Shown: piece by piece, positions 29,856-40,351 of the stretch
How positions within the stretch are numbered: position 1 is the first letter of the stretch
How the letters are laid out: each line of letters starts with the position of its first letter
Origin: Arthrobacter sp. cf158
GTDB taxonomy: Bacteria; Actinomycetota; Actinomycetes; Actinomycetales; Micrococcaceae
Length of the DNA stretch: 64,000 nt
NCBI RefSeq assembly: GCF_900106835.1
Contig: NZ_FNNR01000001.1
Coordinates: forward strand, 37,182-101,181
Direction of reading: 5' to 3'
Made by a program: the position numbers and the translations under genes
The notes under the pieces: generated by a model
What the model was told of the DNA's origin: nothing
The model's input: only the letters and a program-made list of their open reading frames with translations
Database searches by the model: none

Positions 29856-30058
29856 GAGGAATCCTCTGATGAAGATGCACAGTATCTAGGCCTTCAAACC
29901 GTCGGCTCCCTGGCTGCGGGATTCCCCCACCGCCGACGGCTGGCCGCCGGATTGCCTGGACCAGGGGCAACCAAAAGGGCGGAGAGCTTCACTAGGAATC
30001 GTAAAGTTGCTGGACATTAACTGCAAGGGTCCTGACGTTAAAAGTTGCGGGTTCGGGC
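29856..30058. other. Intergenic region upstream of the oxidase operon
   Basis: These 203 bases have no gene. CCGTCGGC (29899-29906) and GCCGACGG (29932-29939) form a long-loop inverted repeat that may end transcription from the XPB operon or act in the oxidase promoter; neither is certain. Confidence 0.4.
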
Positions 30059-31717
30059 CTACTGTTCGTGCTCGACGTCCTTACCCACATCCTTGGCATC
30101 CATGATCCGGTAGGCGTAACCCTGTTCGGCCAGGAAGCGTTGGCGCTTGGCAGCAAAGTCCTGGTCCAAGGTGTCGCGGGCAACCAGGGAATAGAACCTG
30201 GCCGCACGCCCGTCCTTCTTGGGCCGCAGGAGCCGTCCAAGTCGTTGGGCCTCCTCCTGGCGTGAGCCGAAGGAGCCCGATACCTGGATGGCCACAGAGG
30301 CTTCGGGAAGGTCGATGGAGAAGTTGGCCACCTTGGACACCACCAGAGTGTGGATCTCGCCCTTGCGGAAGGCATCGAAGAGTTTCTGCCGTGCCTTGAC
30401 GCTGGTTTCGCCCTTGATGAGGGGAGCGTCCAGCCGCTCTGCGATCTCGTCGAGCTGGTCGATGTACTGGCCAATCACCAGCAATTGCTCACCCTTGTGG
30501 ACGGCCACCAACTGCTCCACCAAATGTGTTTTGGTTTCGGAGGTAGCACAGAGCCGGTACTTGTCGGCGTCGTCGGCCATGGCGTAGGCAACGCGCTCGT
30601 CCCTGGGGAGGTCCACGCGGACTTCCACACAGTCCGCGGGAGCGATGTAGCCCTGTGCTTCGATGTCCTTCCACGGTGCGTCGTACCGCTTGGGTCCGAT
30701 CAGGCTGAACACTTCGCCTTCCCGGCCGTCCTCCCGCACCAAGGTGGCCGTAAGGCCGAGCCGACGCCGGGCCTGCAGGTCCGCGGTCATCCGGAAGATC
30801 GGGGCGGGCAGAAGGTGGACTTCGTCGTAGATGATGAGTCCCCAGTCATGTCCGTCCACGAGTTCCAGGTGCGGGTAGAGCCCACCCCGCTTGGTGGTCA
30901 GGACCTGGTACGTGGCAATGGTGACGGGCCGGACTTCCTTGACGGCTCCGGAGTATTCGCCAATCTCGTCCTCGCTCAACGATGTCCGCTTGAGCAGTTC
31001 GTCCTTCCACTGCCGCGCAGAGACGGTATTGGTGACCAGGATCAGGGTGGTGGTGGAGGACGTGGCCATGGCTGCCGCACCCACCAGCGTCTTGCCGGCG
31101 CCGCAGGGAAGCACGACGACCCCGCTGCCGCCGGCCCAGAAGTTCTCCGTGGCCAGTTTTTGGTAGGGACGCAACTGCCAGCCGCTTTCGTCCAGCATGA
31201 TCAGGTGCGGCTGCCCGTCGACGTAACCGGCCAAGTCTTCGGCCGGCCACCCCAATTTCAGGAGCAACTGTTTCAGCTGCCCGCGCTGGGAGGAATGGAC
31301 CACCACGGTTTCGCCATCGATCCGGGGCCCCAGCAGCGGGGCGATTTTCTTGGCGCGGATGACCTCCTCCAGCACGGGGTAGTCGTCGGTCCGCATCACC
31401 AGTCCGTGCTTGGGATCCTTCTCAAGCCGCAGGCGGCCATAGCGGGACATTGTTTCTTCGATGTCGATCAGCAGGGCGTGCGGCACCGGAAAGCGGGAGT
31501 ACTTCAGCAAGGTGTCCAGCACCTGCTCGGCATCCAGCCCTGCGGCCCGGGCATTCCAGAGCCCCAACGGGGTCAGCCGGTAGCTGTGCATGTGTTCCGG
31601 AGCGCGTTCCAGTTCCGCGAACGCAGCGATGGCATGCCGTGCTTCTGTGGCGAGCTCGTGGTCGACTTCCAGCAGGATGGTTTTGTCACTTTGTACGATC
31701 AGCGGACCGTCGGTCAC
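30059..31717 (-). CDS. XPB/ERCC3-type DNA repair helicase
   Basis: The 552-residue superfamily-2 helicase has Walker A (PCGAGKTLVG), a DEVH box (YDEVHLLP), motif III (GLTATLVREDG) and motif VI (QRLGRLLRP), preceded by the damage-recognition-like domain of bacterial XPB. It unwinds DNA 3' to 5' and is the counterpart of mycobacterial XPB. GTG start overlaps the stop of the preceding 823-residue gene by four bases, so the two are translationally coupled and probably act together. Confidence 0.93.
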   Translation of the reverse strand: MTDGPLIVQSDKTILLEVDHELATEARHAIAAFAELERAPEHMHSYRLTPLGLWNARAAGLDAEQVLDTLLKYSRFPVPHALLIDIEETMSRYGRLRLEKDPKHGLVMRTDDYPVLEEVIRAKKIAPLLGPRIDGETVVVHSSQRGQLKQLLLKLGWPAEDLAGYVDGQPHLIMLDESGWQLRPYQKLATENFWAGGSGVVVLPCGAGKTLVGAAAMATSSTTTLILVTNTVSARQWKDELLKRTSLSEDEIGEYSGAVKEVRPVTIATYQVLTTKRGGLYPHLELVDGHDWGLIIYDEVHLLPAPIFRMTADLQARRRLGLTATLVREDGREGEVFSLIGPKRYDAPWKDIEAQGYIAPADCVEVRVDLPRDERVAYAMADDADKYRLCATSETKTHLVEQLVAVHKGEQLLVIGQYIDQLDEIAERLDAPLIKGETSVKARQKLFDAFRKGEIHTLVVSKVANFSIDLPEASVAIQVSGSFGSRQEEAQRLGRLLRPKKDGRAARFYSLVARDTLDQDFAAKRQRFLAEQGYAYRIMDAKDVGKDVEHEQ

Positions 31718-34185
31718 TGTTGAATCCTCACTTCTCCTGCGGGTTCCACATCGATGATCCTGTGAATCGACAACACCCGCTCGGTATCCTTGGCGGGATC
31801 GAATACCCTGACGCGTCCACCGGACACGGATACAGGAACAACAGTTTCAGTATTGGAATTCCCCAGGCTATCCACCACATTCATGGTGACGGCCTGTTTG
31901 AGCCGGATCGCCGTTTGCAGCGTCTCAAGGCCCAGTTGCGTTGACGCTTCGCCCGTCGCTTCGGCCGGGACGCCGCGGTGCTGCCGCAAGACTGAAAGCT
32001 GTGCCTCGACGTCGTCGTCCGGCGGAGCCGTCCGCGGCGCGGTATATACCGGGCGGGCGCTCCCCGGGGCGGCTGTGGTCCGCTTGAAACGCACGACGGC
32101 GGGCTCGGCCTCCTGTACGGCAGGCGACAGTCCCAGCTCACGCAGGACGCGCGCAGTTTCGCGGGGGCTGGCCGAAGAGGTCAGCACGGTGGGCGCGATG
32201 CGCACCAGGCTCAAAGCCGACGTACGGGCCTCGTTCAAGAGGTCGCTGATGGCGGTTTCGTCATCACTTTGGATGTAGCTGGCACTCGTGCTGATCCGGA
32301 GCCGGCCATGCCGGGACGAGGTGTCCTGGATGAGGTAGGCCAAGGGCTGGGGCACGTCCGTAGCGGAATGCTCACGGAGGAACGCCAACAGCGACTCCGC
32401 ATCCTGTCCGGCGTCGAGCGCCCTGCGGATGGTGCCGGCTGAGAACCGGTAGATCGAGGCTGGGCCCTGGCCTTCGGCGTCGGCCATCAGGAGCAGCGTT
32501 TCGCTGAGTTCCGGCGCCAAGTACCCGGGCGCCACTGCCGTGAGGTCGGCCTGCAGCAGGATGTGGTTCACAGCGGCGGGCAAATGCTCACCCAGGATGG
32601 TGATGGCTTGATCAGGCTGCGCATCGGCAATGGCCGAACCCAATTGGGTCAGGGCACCGGAGCCCATCAGGCCCAGAAGCGTGGCTTCCTCGAGGATGCC
32701 GCGGACCAGTGAACTGAATCGGCGCGACATCCGCGGCTGTGCCCATTCGGCCCGCTGCAGGACGGCCCGGGCGTCCAGGACCGGTGCTTTGCCGTCCGGG
32801 GCGGCGGCTTCCACCGTCAGCTCGTTCAGGATTTCCAGGACCCTCCGGCGGACCACAGGGGCATCGGGCCTCTGCGCCTCGGCGGACAACGCGTTGATGG
32901 TGGTACCGGCGGCACCCTGGTGCGCGGCCGACGACGCCGGCCCCGTCAGCGGCTGGCCCACCAGAGACGGCGCGCGCTCGCTGGCCAGCCACGCATTGAC
33001 CAGCCACAGCCACTGCTCCTGCCGGGGCAGGGTGAGCCATTCAAGAGACGGCGGCTGCACCCAGGTGGAGTTGTCGACGTCCAGGCGCAACAGCCCTGCC
33101 ATGGCACACAGCTCAAGGAGGACAGCCGTCTCATGCGCGCCCAAACGGATGGATTCGGCCAGGCGCCGCAGCTCGCGCACGCCTACGCCGCCGCTCCTGA
33201 GCGTAGCGAGGGGCTGTTCCCGCACCGCGAACAGCAGCTCACCGGTCAGTCGCAGGATCTCGGCAATGGCGCCCATGGCGGCGTTGCGGCGCAGGGCGGC
33301 ACTCGTGTGTCCGAGCTCAGGAACGGGTGGGGCCAGCGTGAAGTCATCCACTATTGCGCCGCCACGCAGGGCGAGCCCCACGCTGTGTGGCAGTTCAACA
33401 TGGCCGGCGTCCAGGGGAACCAGCAGGCCGCGCGCCAGCAGCCAGTCGATGGGTCCGACGTCGTTGCTCTCGTGGGTGACGGACGCCCGCCGCTGGGCTT
33501 GGGGTACTGCGCCCATGGCCCAGCTGCCGAACTTATCCAGCAGTCCAATGGTCCGTTCCGGTGCCGAGGCCAGGATGGTGCGCAGGTTTTCGGGAGTGGA
33601 CGTCCAGCGTTGGAGTGCCAAGGCGGCATCCATCGGCGTGCTGGCGGGGTGGATGCCGGCGCCGCTCTGATGGAGTTCAGCCACCAGTTGTACTACCCGC
33701 TGGGCGAAGGCCGGCTGCAGCCTGACCAGTTCCGTATAGCTCCTGCCGAGGCCGGCCGGGTAGATGCCGATGACGTCCTTGAGGCTGCCCACTGGAAGGT
33801 AAAAGCGCTGACGGGACGACGTAGCGGGGGAACCCGCGGGTGGATCAGCCCGGTGTATCAGCGCCAATTCCTGCAGCTTGGCCAGGATCGGGTCCAACGC
33901 CGACAGGGTGGATCCTGCAATGACCTTCTTCAGCCCGGCCGCAGAAATGCTGTGGCCGGTATCCGCATTGGTACACAGATGGAGTGTCTCCAGGACCTGC
34001 ATTTCCGGCTTGTTCAGGCGTTCCAGGGCCCGCTGGACACTGACGCGGGCGCTCGCCCGGGCAGCCAAAGCTGCAAAGTCCGGTGCCATGGGGGAGATGA
34101 GGTCCGGTCGCGCGGCAAACAAAGCCCGCAGCGAATTGTCGCTGCGCGCTTCCAGTTCCTTGCTGAGCGCGCGAATAAGGGACAT
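31714..34185 (-). CDS. Helicase-associated (Helicase_C_3) protein paired with XPB
   Basis: The 823-residue protein begins SLIRALSKELEARSDNSLRAL and belongs to the large actinobacterial family next to XPB (the Rv0862c type). It contains winged-helix-like segments and a C-terminal Helicase_C_3 region with VDSLGN and RVFDPAKD, but no Walker motifs, so it is not itself a helicase. A partner or loader of XPB is inferred from the fixed gene pair and four-base overlap. ATG 34185 is preferred to TTG 34188. Confidence 0.85.
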   Translation of the reverse strand: MSLIRALSKELEARSDNSLRALFAARPDLISPMAPDFAALAARASARVSVQRALERLNKPEMQVLETLHLCTNADTGHSISAAGLKKVIAGSTLSALDPILAKLQELALIHRADPPAGSPATSSRQRFYLPVGSLKDVIGIYPAGLGRSYTELVRLQPAFAQRVVQLVAELHQSGAGIHPASTPMDAALALQRWTSTPENLRTILASAPERTIGLLDKFGSWAMGAVPQAQRRASVTHESNDVGPIDWLLARGLLVPLDAGHVELPHSVGLALRGGAIVDDFTLAPPVPELGHTSAALRRNAAMGAIAEILRLTGELLFAVREQPLATLRSGGVGVRELRRLAESIRLGAHETAVLLELCAMAGLLRLDVDNSTWVQPPSLEWLTLPRQEQWLWLVNAWLASERAPSLVGQPLTGPASSAAHQGAAGTTINALSAEAQRPDAPVVRRRVLEILNELTVEAAAPDGKAPVLDARAVLQRAEWAQPRMSRRFSSLVRGILEEATLLGLMGSGALTQLGSAIADAQPDQAITILGEHLPAAVNHILLQADLTAVAPGYLAPELSETLLLMADAEGQGPASIYRFSAGTIRRALDAGQDAESLLAFLREHSATDVPQPLAYLIQDTSSRHGRLRISTSASYIQSDDETAISDLLNEARTSALSLVRIAPTVLTSSASPRETARVLRELGLSPAVQEAEPAVVRFKRTTAAPGSARPVYTAPRTAPPDDDVEAQLSVLRQHRGVPAEATGEASTQLGLETLQTAIRLKQAVTMNVVDSLGNSNTETVVPVSVSGGRVRVFDPAKDTERVLSIHRIIDVEPAGEVRIQQ

Positions 34186-34238
34186 CAATCCAACGTTACC
34201 GCCCCGCGGCCGCTCGTGCCTGTCCGTGGGGCGGGTGG

Positions 34239-34454
34239 TTACTGCCGGCGGCGCTGGCGGATGGCGTCCAGCACCAGGATTGCCGCGAGCATGAAGGCGA
34301 CGGGCAGGCCGTAGAGAGCTGTGGAGGTAACCCAGGCCGGCGTTGCGCCGCCGCTGAGGGCAACCACCATGACCGCCGCAACTGCGGCCAACGACATGGC
34401 GGCGATGACGGCGGCAATGATCATGAGGGGGCGGCGGTAACCCGGGGAAGTCAT
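34239..34454 (-). CDS. Small two-TM membrane protein, 71 residues
   Basis: The product has two hydrophobic segments (about 11-34 and 45-65) and a basic tail (DAIRQRRRQ). I do not recognise the family with confidence; in other actinobacteria a small membrane protein (DUF2530) sits near DUF3027 and serC, so it may be that. It lies 53 bases upstream of the XPB-partner gene on the same strand. Confidence 0.65.
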   Translation of the reverse strand: MTSPGYRRPLMIIAAVIAAMSLAAVAAVMVVALSGGATPAWVTSTALYGLPVAFMLAAILVLDAIRQRRRQ

Positions 34455-34679
34455 GCCCACAACGCTAGCAGCAGCACCCGAAGGGGATGCACGGCTGGCC
34501 GCTGGTGTGCTTCGGGTACTGCGTGGTGGCGACAAAGCGGGAATAGGGGGTCCGGCAGGATAACCTTGAAGGAACAGACCAACACGGACCGGGCTGTCAC
34601 TCTCGATCCCGCAGAACCCTGCGGATGCGGTGACCGGCCCGACGTGTCTCCCACAGCAAGAACGAAGAAGGTTGATTAC

Positions 34680-35063
34680 GTGCCTACCGGCAAGGTCAAG
34701 TGGTATGACAAGGAAAAAGGCTTCGGATTCCTCGCGGCTGAGGACGGCCAGGAAGTATTCCTGCCCAAAACGTCCCTGCCCGCAGGAGTAACGGAGCTCA
34801 AAGCTGGGACCCGCGTGGAGTTCGGCGTGGCCGATGGCCGCCGCGGAGCCCAGGCGCTGGGGTTGCGTGTCCTGGAAAAGACGCCGTCCATCGCCAAAGC
34901 CAAGCGCATGAACGCCAAGGACCTGGCACCCATGGTGCAGGACCTGGTGACCGTACTGGATAACCTCTCCGGTTCGCTGTCCTCCGGCAAGTACCCCGAC
35001 GGAAACAAGGCCAAGGCCATCAGCATGGCGCTGCGCAAGGTTGCCGACGAGCTGGAAGCCTAG
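34680..35063 (+). CDS. Cold-shock protein with C-terminal extension
   Basis: The 127-residue protein has a cold-shock domain (PTGKVKWYDKEKGFGFLA, then QEVFLPKTSL in place of the usual VFVH) and an extra helical tail of about 60 residues (LAPMVQDLVTVLDNLSGSLS). This long form is usual in actinobacteria beside DUF3027. AAGAAGG precedes GTG 34680; upstream in-frame codons to 34566 lack support. It overlaps no gene, and DUF3027 follows 4 bases on. Confidence 0.92.
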   Translation: MPTGKVKWYDKEKGFGFLAAEDGQEVFLPKTSLPAGVTELKAGTRVEFGVADGRRGAQALGLRVLEKTPSIAKAKRMNAKDLAPMVQDLVTVLDNLSGSLSSGKYPDGNKAKAISMALRKVADELEA

Positions 35064-35067
35064 GACC

Positions 35068-35661
35068 ATGACATCGGAATCCGCACAGGACACAAAGGCC
35101 GGAAGGGACGCGCAGGCTGGCCCTGACGCTGCCCAGGCTCCTGAAAACGGGGGAATCCCCGCGCGGAAGCCGGTGGCGGCCAAGTCGCGCGCCGGCTTGC
35201 CCGTGTGGCGCACCGGTAAGCCGGACGCCTTCCTCGCGGCCGCCGTCGATGTTGCCAGGGAAGCAGTTGAAGGCATCGCCAACCCGGGCGAAGTCGGGGC
35301 GCACCTCGGTGCCAAATCGGAGGGTGATCGCGTGGTCACCCATCTCTTCGAGTCCAGGCTTGCCGGCTACGGCGGCTGGCAGTGGTACGCCGTGGTGACG
35401 CGCAATTCACGCTCCAAAATCGTGACAGTGAGCGAGCTCGGCCTGCTCCCGTCCGAAGAATCCATCCTGGCCCCGGAATGGGTGCCGTGGGCCAAGCGAG
35501 TCCGTCCCGAGGATGAAACACCTTTGGTGGAGGAGACGGTCGGGGACGTCACGGAAGAGTCCGTGCAGGCCGCCGAAGACGAGGCCACCGAGCCCGCTGG
35601 GTCAGAGGATGATGAAGAAGCCGATGAAAGCGATGACGCTGACCAGGCCGGGGCTAAGTAG
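35068..35661 (+). CDS. DUF3027 family protein
   Basis: The 197-residue protein has the DUF3027 core (DAFLAAAVDVAREAVEGIA, GDRVVTHLFESRLAGYGGWQWYA written across residues 55-110, with LAPEWVPWAKRVRP after it). The last 50 residues are an acidic disordered tail. Function is unknown; the gene is conserved between a cold-shock gene and serC in actinobacteria. ATG 35068 lies 4 bases after the csp stop, so the pair is one transcript. Confidence 0.88.
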   Translation: MTSESAQDTKAGRDAQAGPDAAQAPENGGIPARKPVAAKSRAGLPVWRTGKPDAFLAAAVDVAREAVEGIANPGEVGAHLGAKSEGDRVVTHLFESRLAGYGGWQWYAVVTRNSRSKIVTVSELGLLPSEESILAPEWVPWAKRVRPEDETPLVEETVGDVTEESVQAAEDEATEPAGSEDDEEADESDDADQAGAK

Positions 35662-35723
35662 CAGCCCTCCGGTTGCATCGGTCCGGCGGCCGGCGTCGTA
35701 ATCCGCCACGCAGCTTAAACGGC

Positions 35724-35761
35724 GTCGGCGCCGTTCGGAGAAATACCCGAACGACGCCGAC
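35724..35761. terminator. Bidirectional hairpin between DUF3027 and serC
   Basis: GTCGGCGCCGTTCGG (35724-35738) pairs with CCGAACGACGCCGAC (35747-35761) with one mismatch, between convergent genes. Confidence 0.85.
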
Positions 35762-35791
35762 CCAAACCACGCGCGGAAGCCGCGCCCGGCG

Positions 35792-37226
<1,435 letters not shown>

Positions 37227-37922
37227 ATGACGGATCTGATCGATACCACTGAGATGTATCTTCGGACCATTTTGGAGCTTGAAGAAGAGAACATTGTGGC
37301 ACTCAGGGCCCGCATCGCCGAGCGCCTGCGCCACTCCGGCCCCACAGTCTCGCAGACCATCGGACGCATGGAACGCGACGGCCTGGTGATCGTCTCGAAC
37401 GATCGACACCTGGAATTGACTGAGGTTGGGCGGAAGCGCGCCACCGAGGTCATGCGTAAGCACCGCCTTGCCGAGCGCCTGCTGGCTGACGTGATCGGAC
37501 TGGACTGGGCCTATGTCCACGATGAAGCGTGTCGCTGGGAGCACGTGATGAGCGAGCGGGTGGAGCGCCGGCTGTATGAACTCCTGGAGCACCCCACTGA
37601 ATCTCCTTACGGCAACCCCATCCCGGGACTGGAAGCCCTCGGTGGCCTTGCCAGCCAGGCGTTTCCCCGGCTGGACGTCAACCTGCTGCAGGCCATGGAA
37701 GGCTATGCCACCGATTCCCGCGTGGCGGTCACCCGCCTGGCGGAACCCATCCAGGTGGAACCTGAACTCCTCACCCAATTGGATGAAGGCGGAATCCGGC
37801 CCGGCGCCTCGGTTTCGCTGGAACGCGTGGGGGAGTACATCTCCGTGCGGGTTCCCGGCATCGAAGGTGCTTTGGAGCTGCCTCCCGAGGTAGCTGCCCA
37901 CGTCTTCGTCTCTGTCGGCTGA
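37227..37922 (+). CDS. ideR: DtxR-family iron-dependent repressor (IdeR)
   Basis: The 231-residue protein aligns residue for residue with DtxR: Met 10, Cys 102, Glu 105 and His 106 (activating metal site) and His 79, Glu 83, His 98 (second site) are all present. The winged helix (LRARIAERLRHSGPTVSQTI) binds 19-base iron boxes, one of which is at 16605-16623. A C-terminal SH3-like domain (ISVRVPGIEGALELPPEVA) completes the family plan. Cys at 102 argues for iron rather than a manganese-type MntR. Confidence 0.95.
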   Translation: MTDLIDTTEMYLRTILELEEENIVALRARIAERLRHSGPTVSQTIGRMERDGLVIVSNDRHLELTEVGRKRATEVMRKHRLAERLLADVIGLDWAYVHDEACRWEHVMSERVERRLYELLEHPTESPYGNPIPGLEALGGLASQAFPRLDVNLLQAMEGYATDSRVAVTRLAEPIQVEPELLTQLDEGGIRPGASVSLERVGEYISVRVPGIEGALELPPEVAAHVFVSVG

Positions 37923-38082
37923 CGGGTTTCCGGCTTACCCCTACTGCCGCGTCGTGGCATATCTCACTTTTGCGCCCTTGGCGCGCGTGTGACCTGCGGT
38001 TTTCCGCAAATGATGATAAGGGCCTCTCAGTACATCCGCGTTTCTGTTGATAACGAATTTATTACTAAGGGCTTTAATCCCC

Positions 38083-38088
38083 TATAGT
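38083..38088 (+). promoter_or_regulatory. Candidate -10 box for the first c-di-AMP riboswitch gene
   Basis: TATAGT lies 10 bases before the first riboswitch bases in the most AT-rich part of the gap; a -35 box is not clear. Confidence 0.5.
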
Positions 38089-38097
38089 TATCTACTA

Positions 38098-38345
38098 GCG
38101 CCGATACCAAAGCGTTACCTGATCCGGAGCCGAGCTCTGCCAGCGGATCAGGTGTGTCATCCACCACTGGCAGAGGCGGGGGAACCACAAGCGGCTGTCT
38201 AAAGAAGCAGCCTTGGGGTGAAGTCCGCAGCAGAAGTGCCCACTTACGCTAGTCCCTCCTGGGATACCTGTGTGTCGTGAGCGCCTCGTGCGGACCGGGT
38301 CTTTGAACTCTCTGACCCGAATCCGACAGCTAACTTCGCAGGCTT
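38098..38345 (+). ncRNA. ydaO/yuaA-type cyclic di-AMP riboswitch
   Basis: Hallmarks are CCGAGCTCTGCC (38130 on), GGCAGAGGCGGGGGAACC, CCTTGGGGTGAA and the closing block AATCCGACAGCTAACTTCGC before the M23 gene. This class binds c-di-AMP and normally switches expression off; in actinobacteria it precedes wall-hydrolase genes, as here. The preceding stretch 37923-38097 is promoter sequence without a gene. Confidence 0.93.
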
Positions 38346-38363
38346 TTTAGAGAGGAACAGAGT

Positions 38364-39194
38364 TTGACATCGCAGAACGTCAGGGGCCGCCGCCGCGCGT
38401 CCGGCCCCGCTGCTGAGCTGCGGCCAGCCCGCGTCGTATCGGAGATCCGGCCACGCGACACCGAACGCCAGGTGCGCCGCCGTAAGAGCCCGTTGCGCCA
38501 GGTAGCCGACTTCGCCGCAGCCAGTGGTGTAGGGCAGAAGGCCGGAGTTGCGCTTGCCGCCACCGGGCTCGCCCTGACTGTCGGTCTGCCGGCCACGAGC
38601 CCCGTTATGGCCACTTCTGAACTGGGCCAGACCGAATCCGCTCTTGCGGTCACCGGTGGCAGCCAGCCCGAGGTTTCCGCGGCTGCATCGGCCAAAATCG
38701 ACTTCAGCCGTGCCGCGGTGGCTACTGCCGCAGATCCCGACGGCAAGCTGAAGCAGCTGCTCAGCGCGCAGTCCGCGGGCAGCATTCAGCGGGCATCATC
38801 GGCAGGCACCATGGCCAGCCCCCTTGACACGCTGACCACGGCTTCACCCTTTGGCTACCGCGTCAGCCCCCTCACCGGCGGTGCCGGGGACTTCCACCGT
38901 GGCCAGGACTTCGTTGCCCAGTGCGGCACGGCCGTCCATGCAGCCGCCAGCGGAAAAGTCACCTTTGCGGGATGGCACGAGTACGGCGGAGGCAACCGCG
39001 TGGTGGTAGACCACGGCAACGGCCTGGAGACCACGTACAACCACCTGTCGTCCTTCACCGTCAAGGTGGGCCAGACTGTCAGCCGTGGCGATACCGTCGC
39101 GCTGAGCGGCACCACGGGCGCTTCCACCGGCTGCCACCTCCACTTTGAGGTCCAGGTCAACGGCGAAGTTGTCGATCCCATGGGCTGGCTCTAA
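38364..39194 (+). CDS. Secreted M23 (LytM) zinc peptidase
   Basis: The 276-residue protein has a long basic N-terminus, one hydrophobic segment (about 55-75) acting as signal or anchor, an Ala/Ser-rich linker and a C-terminal LytM domain with zinc ligands in HRGQDF and CHLHFE, plus SPFGYRVSP. It should cut peptide cross-links of peptidoglycan. It starts at TTG 38364 after GAGAGGAAC and is controlled by the c-di-AMP riboswitch, linking wall turnover to osmotic state. Confidence 0.92.
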   Translation: MTSQNVRGRRRASGPAAELRPARVVSEIRPRDTERQVRRRKSPLRQVADFAAASGVGQKAGVALAATGLALTVGLPATSPVMATSELGQTESALAVTGGSQPEVSAAASAKIDFSRAAVATAADPDGKLKQLLSAQSAGSIQRASSAGTMASPLDTLTTASPFGYRVSPLTGGAGDFHRGQDFVAQCGTAVHAAASGKVTFAGWHEYGGGNRVVVDHGNGLETTYNHLSSFTVKVGQTVSRGDTVALSGTTGASTGCHLHFEVQVNGEVVDPMGWL

Positions 39195-39299
39195 GCCAGT
39201 TGATGGTTGTCTCTCGCATTCGTGACACACCCCGTGACCTGAATGTGACATTCGCGTCCAACTGTTGTACCGTACAAAGCGCATCGGCTTTTTAGGGGG
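39195..39299 (+). promoter_or_regulatory. Promoter region with two short dyads
   Basis: GAATGTGACATTC (39241-39253) and TTGTACCGTACAA (39265-39277) are 13-base perfect dyads with single-base centres, 11 bases apart, upstream of the second riboswitch. They may bind regulators; none can be named. Confidence 0.5.
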
Positions 39300-39485
39300 C
39301 CGGTGCACTTGAGTGGATTGCCTAGCTCTGCCACCGCTCAAGGTCCGTTCGCATAAATCGTCTGGCAGGGGCGGGGGAACCACTTCTGGTCTTCGAAAGA
39401 AGGCCTTGGGGTTAAGTCGCAAAGCTTCCTTGAAGCAGCGCGGCCGGATGACTCCCATCCGAATCCGACAGCTCACCTCGCAGGC
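39300..39485 (+). ncRNA. Second ydaO/yuaA-type cyclic di-AMP riboswitch
   Basis: The same conserved blocks recur: CCTAGCTCTGCC, GGCAGGGGCGGGGGAACC, CCTTGGGGTTAAGTCGC and AATCCGACAGCTCACCTCGC. An open frame from 39313 through it is accidental. It directly precedes an NlpC/P60 gene. Confidence 0.92.
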
Positions 39486-39504
39486 ATTGGGAGAGGCTAC
39501 CTAC

Positions 39505-40251
39505 GTGTCATCACGCACTACCCCTGCGCGCCACCGCGCTGAATCGGTTCGTACGAACCCCTTGAACACTCTGTCCAAGGCTGTTTCATCAAACGCCGGT
39601 ACCGTTGGCCGTCAGGCCGTCGTTCTGGCAGCAGCCTCAGGCCTCGTCCTCAGCGTTGGTTTGCCCGCACAGGCAGCCGACACCGACGTCTCCAAGTCGG
39701 AAGCCTCCAGCACCCAGCAGATGGTCACCACCGCCGTCGTCACCGCGGAGCCCACAGCCACCGTTTCCTTTGAGAGCCCCGTCGTGGCTACCAAGGAAGC
39801 CCCCAAGGTTGTCCAGCGTGCATCGCAGACCACCCAGCGGTCCACGGCTAACGGCACGCAGGAAACCGCAGGCGCTGTTACAGCGAAGTCCTCCGAAGCC
39901 AAGGATTCTGCAGCAAGCGCCGCAGCTTCCGGCCTCGCTGCCATCGCTTACACCGGCATCGGCCACCCGTACGTTTGGGGCGGCACCACACCCAACGGCT
40001 GGGATTGCTCCGGCTTCACGCAGTGGGTCTACGCCCAGGCCGGCATCAGCATCCCCCGCGTCAACGCCTGGACGGCGATGAAGCCCACCAGCACGCCTGC
40101 CCCCGGTGACCTGGTCATGCAGAACGGCGGAGCCCACGTGGGAATCTACGTCGGCAACGGCATGATGATCAGCGCTTTGAACCCCAGCCAGGGCACGCTC
40201 CTGCACTCGGCGGCCTCCACGGGCACGTCCTCCTTCTTCACCCTCCGCTAG
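39505..40251 (+). CDS. Secreted NlpC/P60 peptidoglycan hydrolase
   Basis: The 248-residue protein has a signal peptide with a long N-region ending LVLSVGLPAQA before ADTD, a low-complexity linker, and an NlpC/P60 domain with catalytic Cys in GWDCSGFTQWVY and His in GGAHVGIYVG. It should cleave the D-Glu-diamino-acid bond of stem peptides. GTG 39505 follows GGGAGAGG eight bases upstream. Controlled by the second c-di-AMP riboswitch. Confidence 0.93.
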   Translation: MSSRTTPARHRAESVRTNPLNTLSKAVSSNAGTVGRQAVVLAAASGLVLSVGLPAQAADTDVSKSEASSTQQMVTTAVVTAEPTATVSFESPVVATKEAPKVVQRASQTTQRSTANGTQETAGAVTAKSSEAKDSAASAAASGLAAIAYTGIGHPYVWGGTTPNGWDCSGFTQWVYAQAGISIPRVNAWTAMKPTSTPAPGDLVMQNGGAHVGIYVGNGMMISALNPSQGTLLHSAASTGTSSFFTLR

Positions 40252-40351
40252 AAACTATCCGGTTCGAGGTTCGCCAGCATGCCCCCCAAGTGCTGGCGCA
40301 CCGATCAGCCGCGTGTACCCCAACTGCACGCGGATACGAAAAGAGAAAATC

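Noticed and set aside
30350..34314. Long plus-strand frames across the XPB and Helicase_C_3 genes
   Set aside because: Opposite to two well-supported genes and without domain signal.
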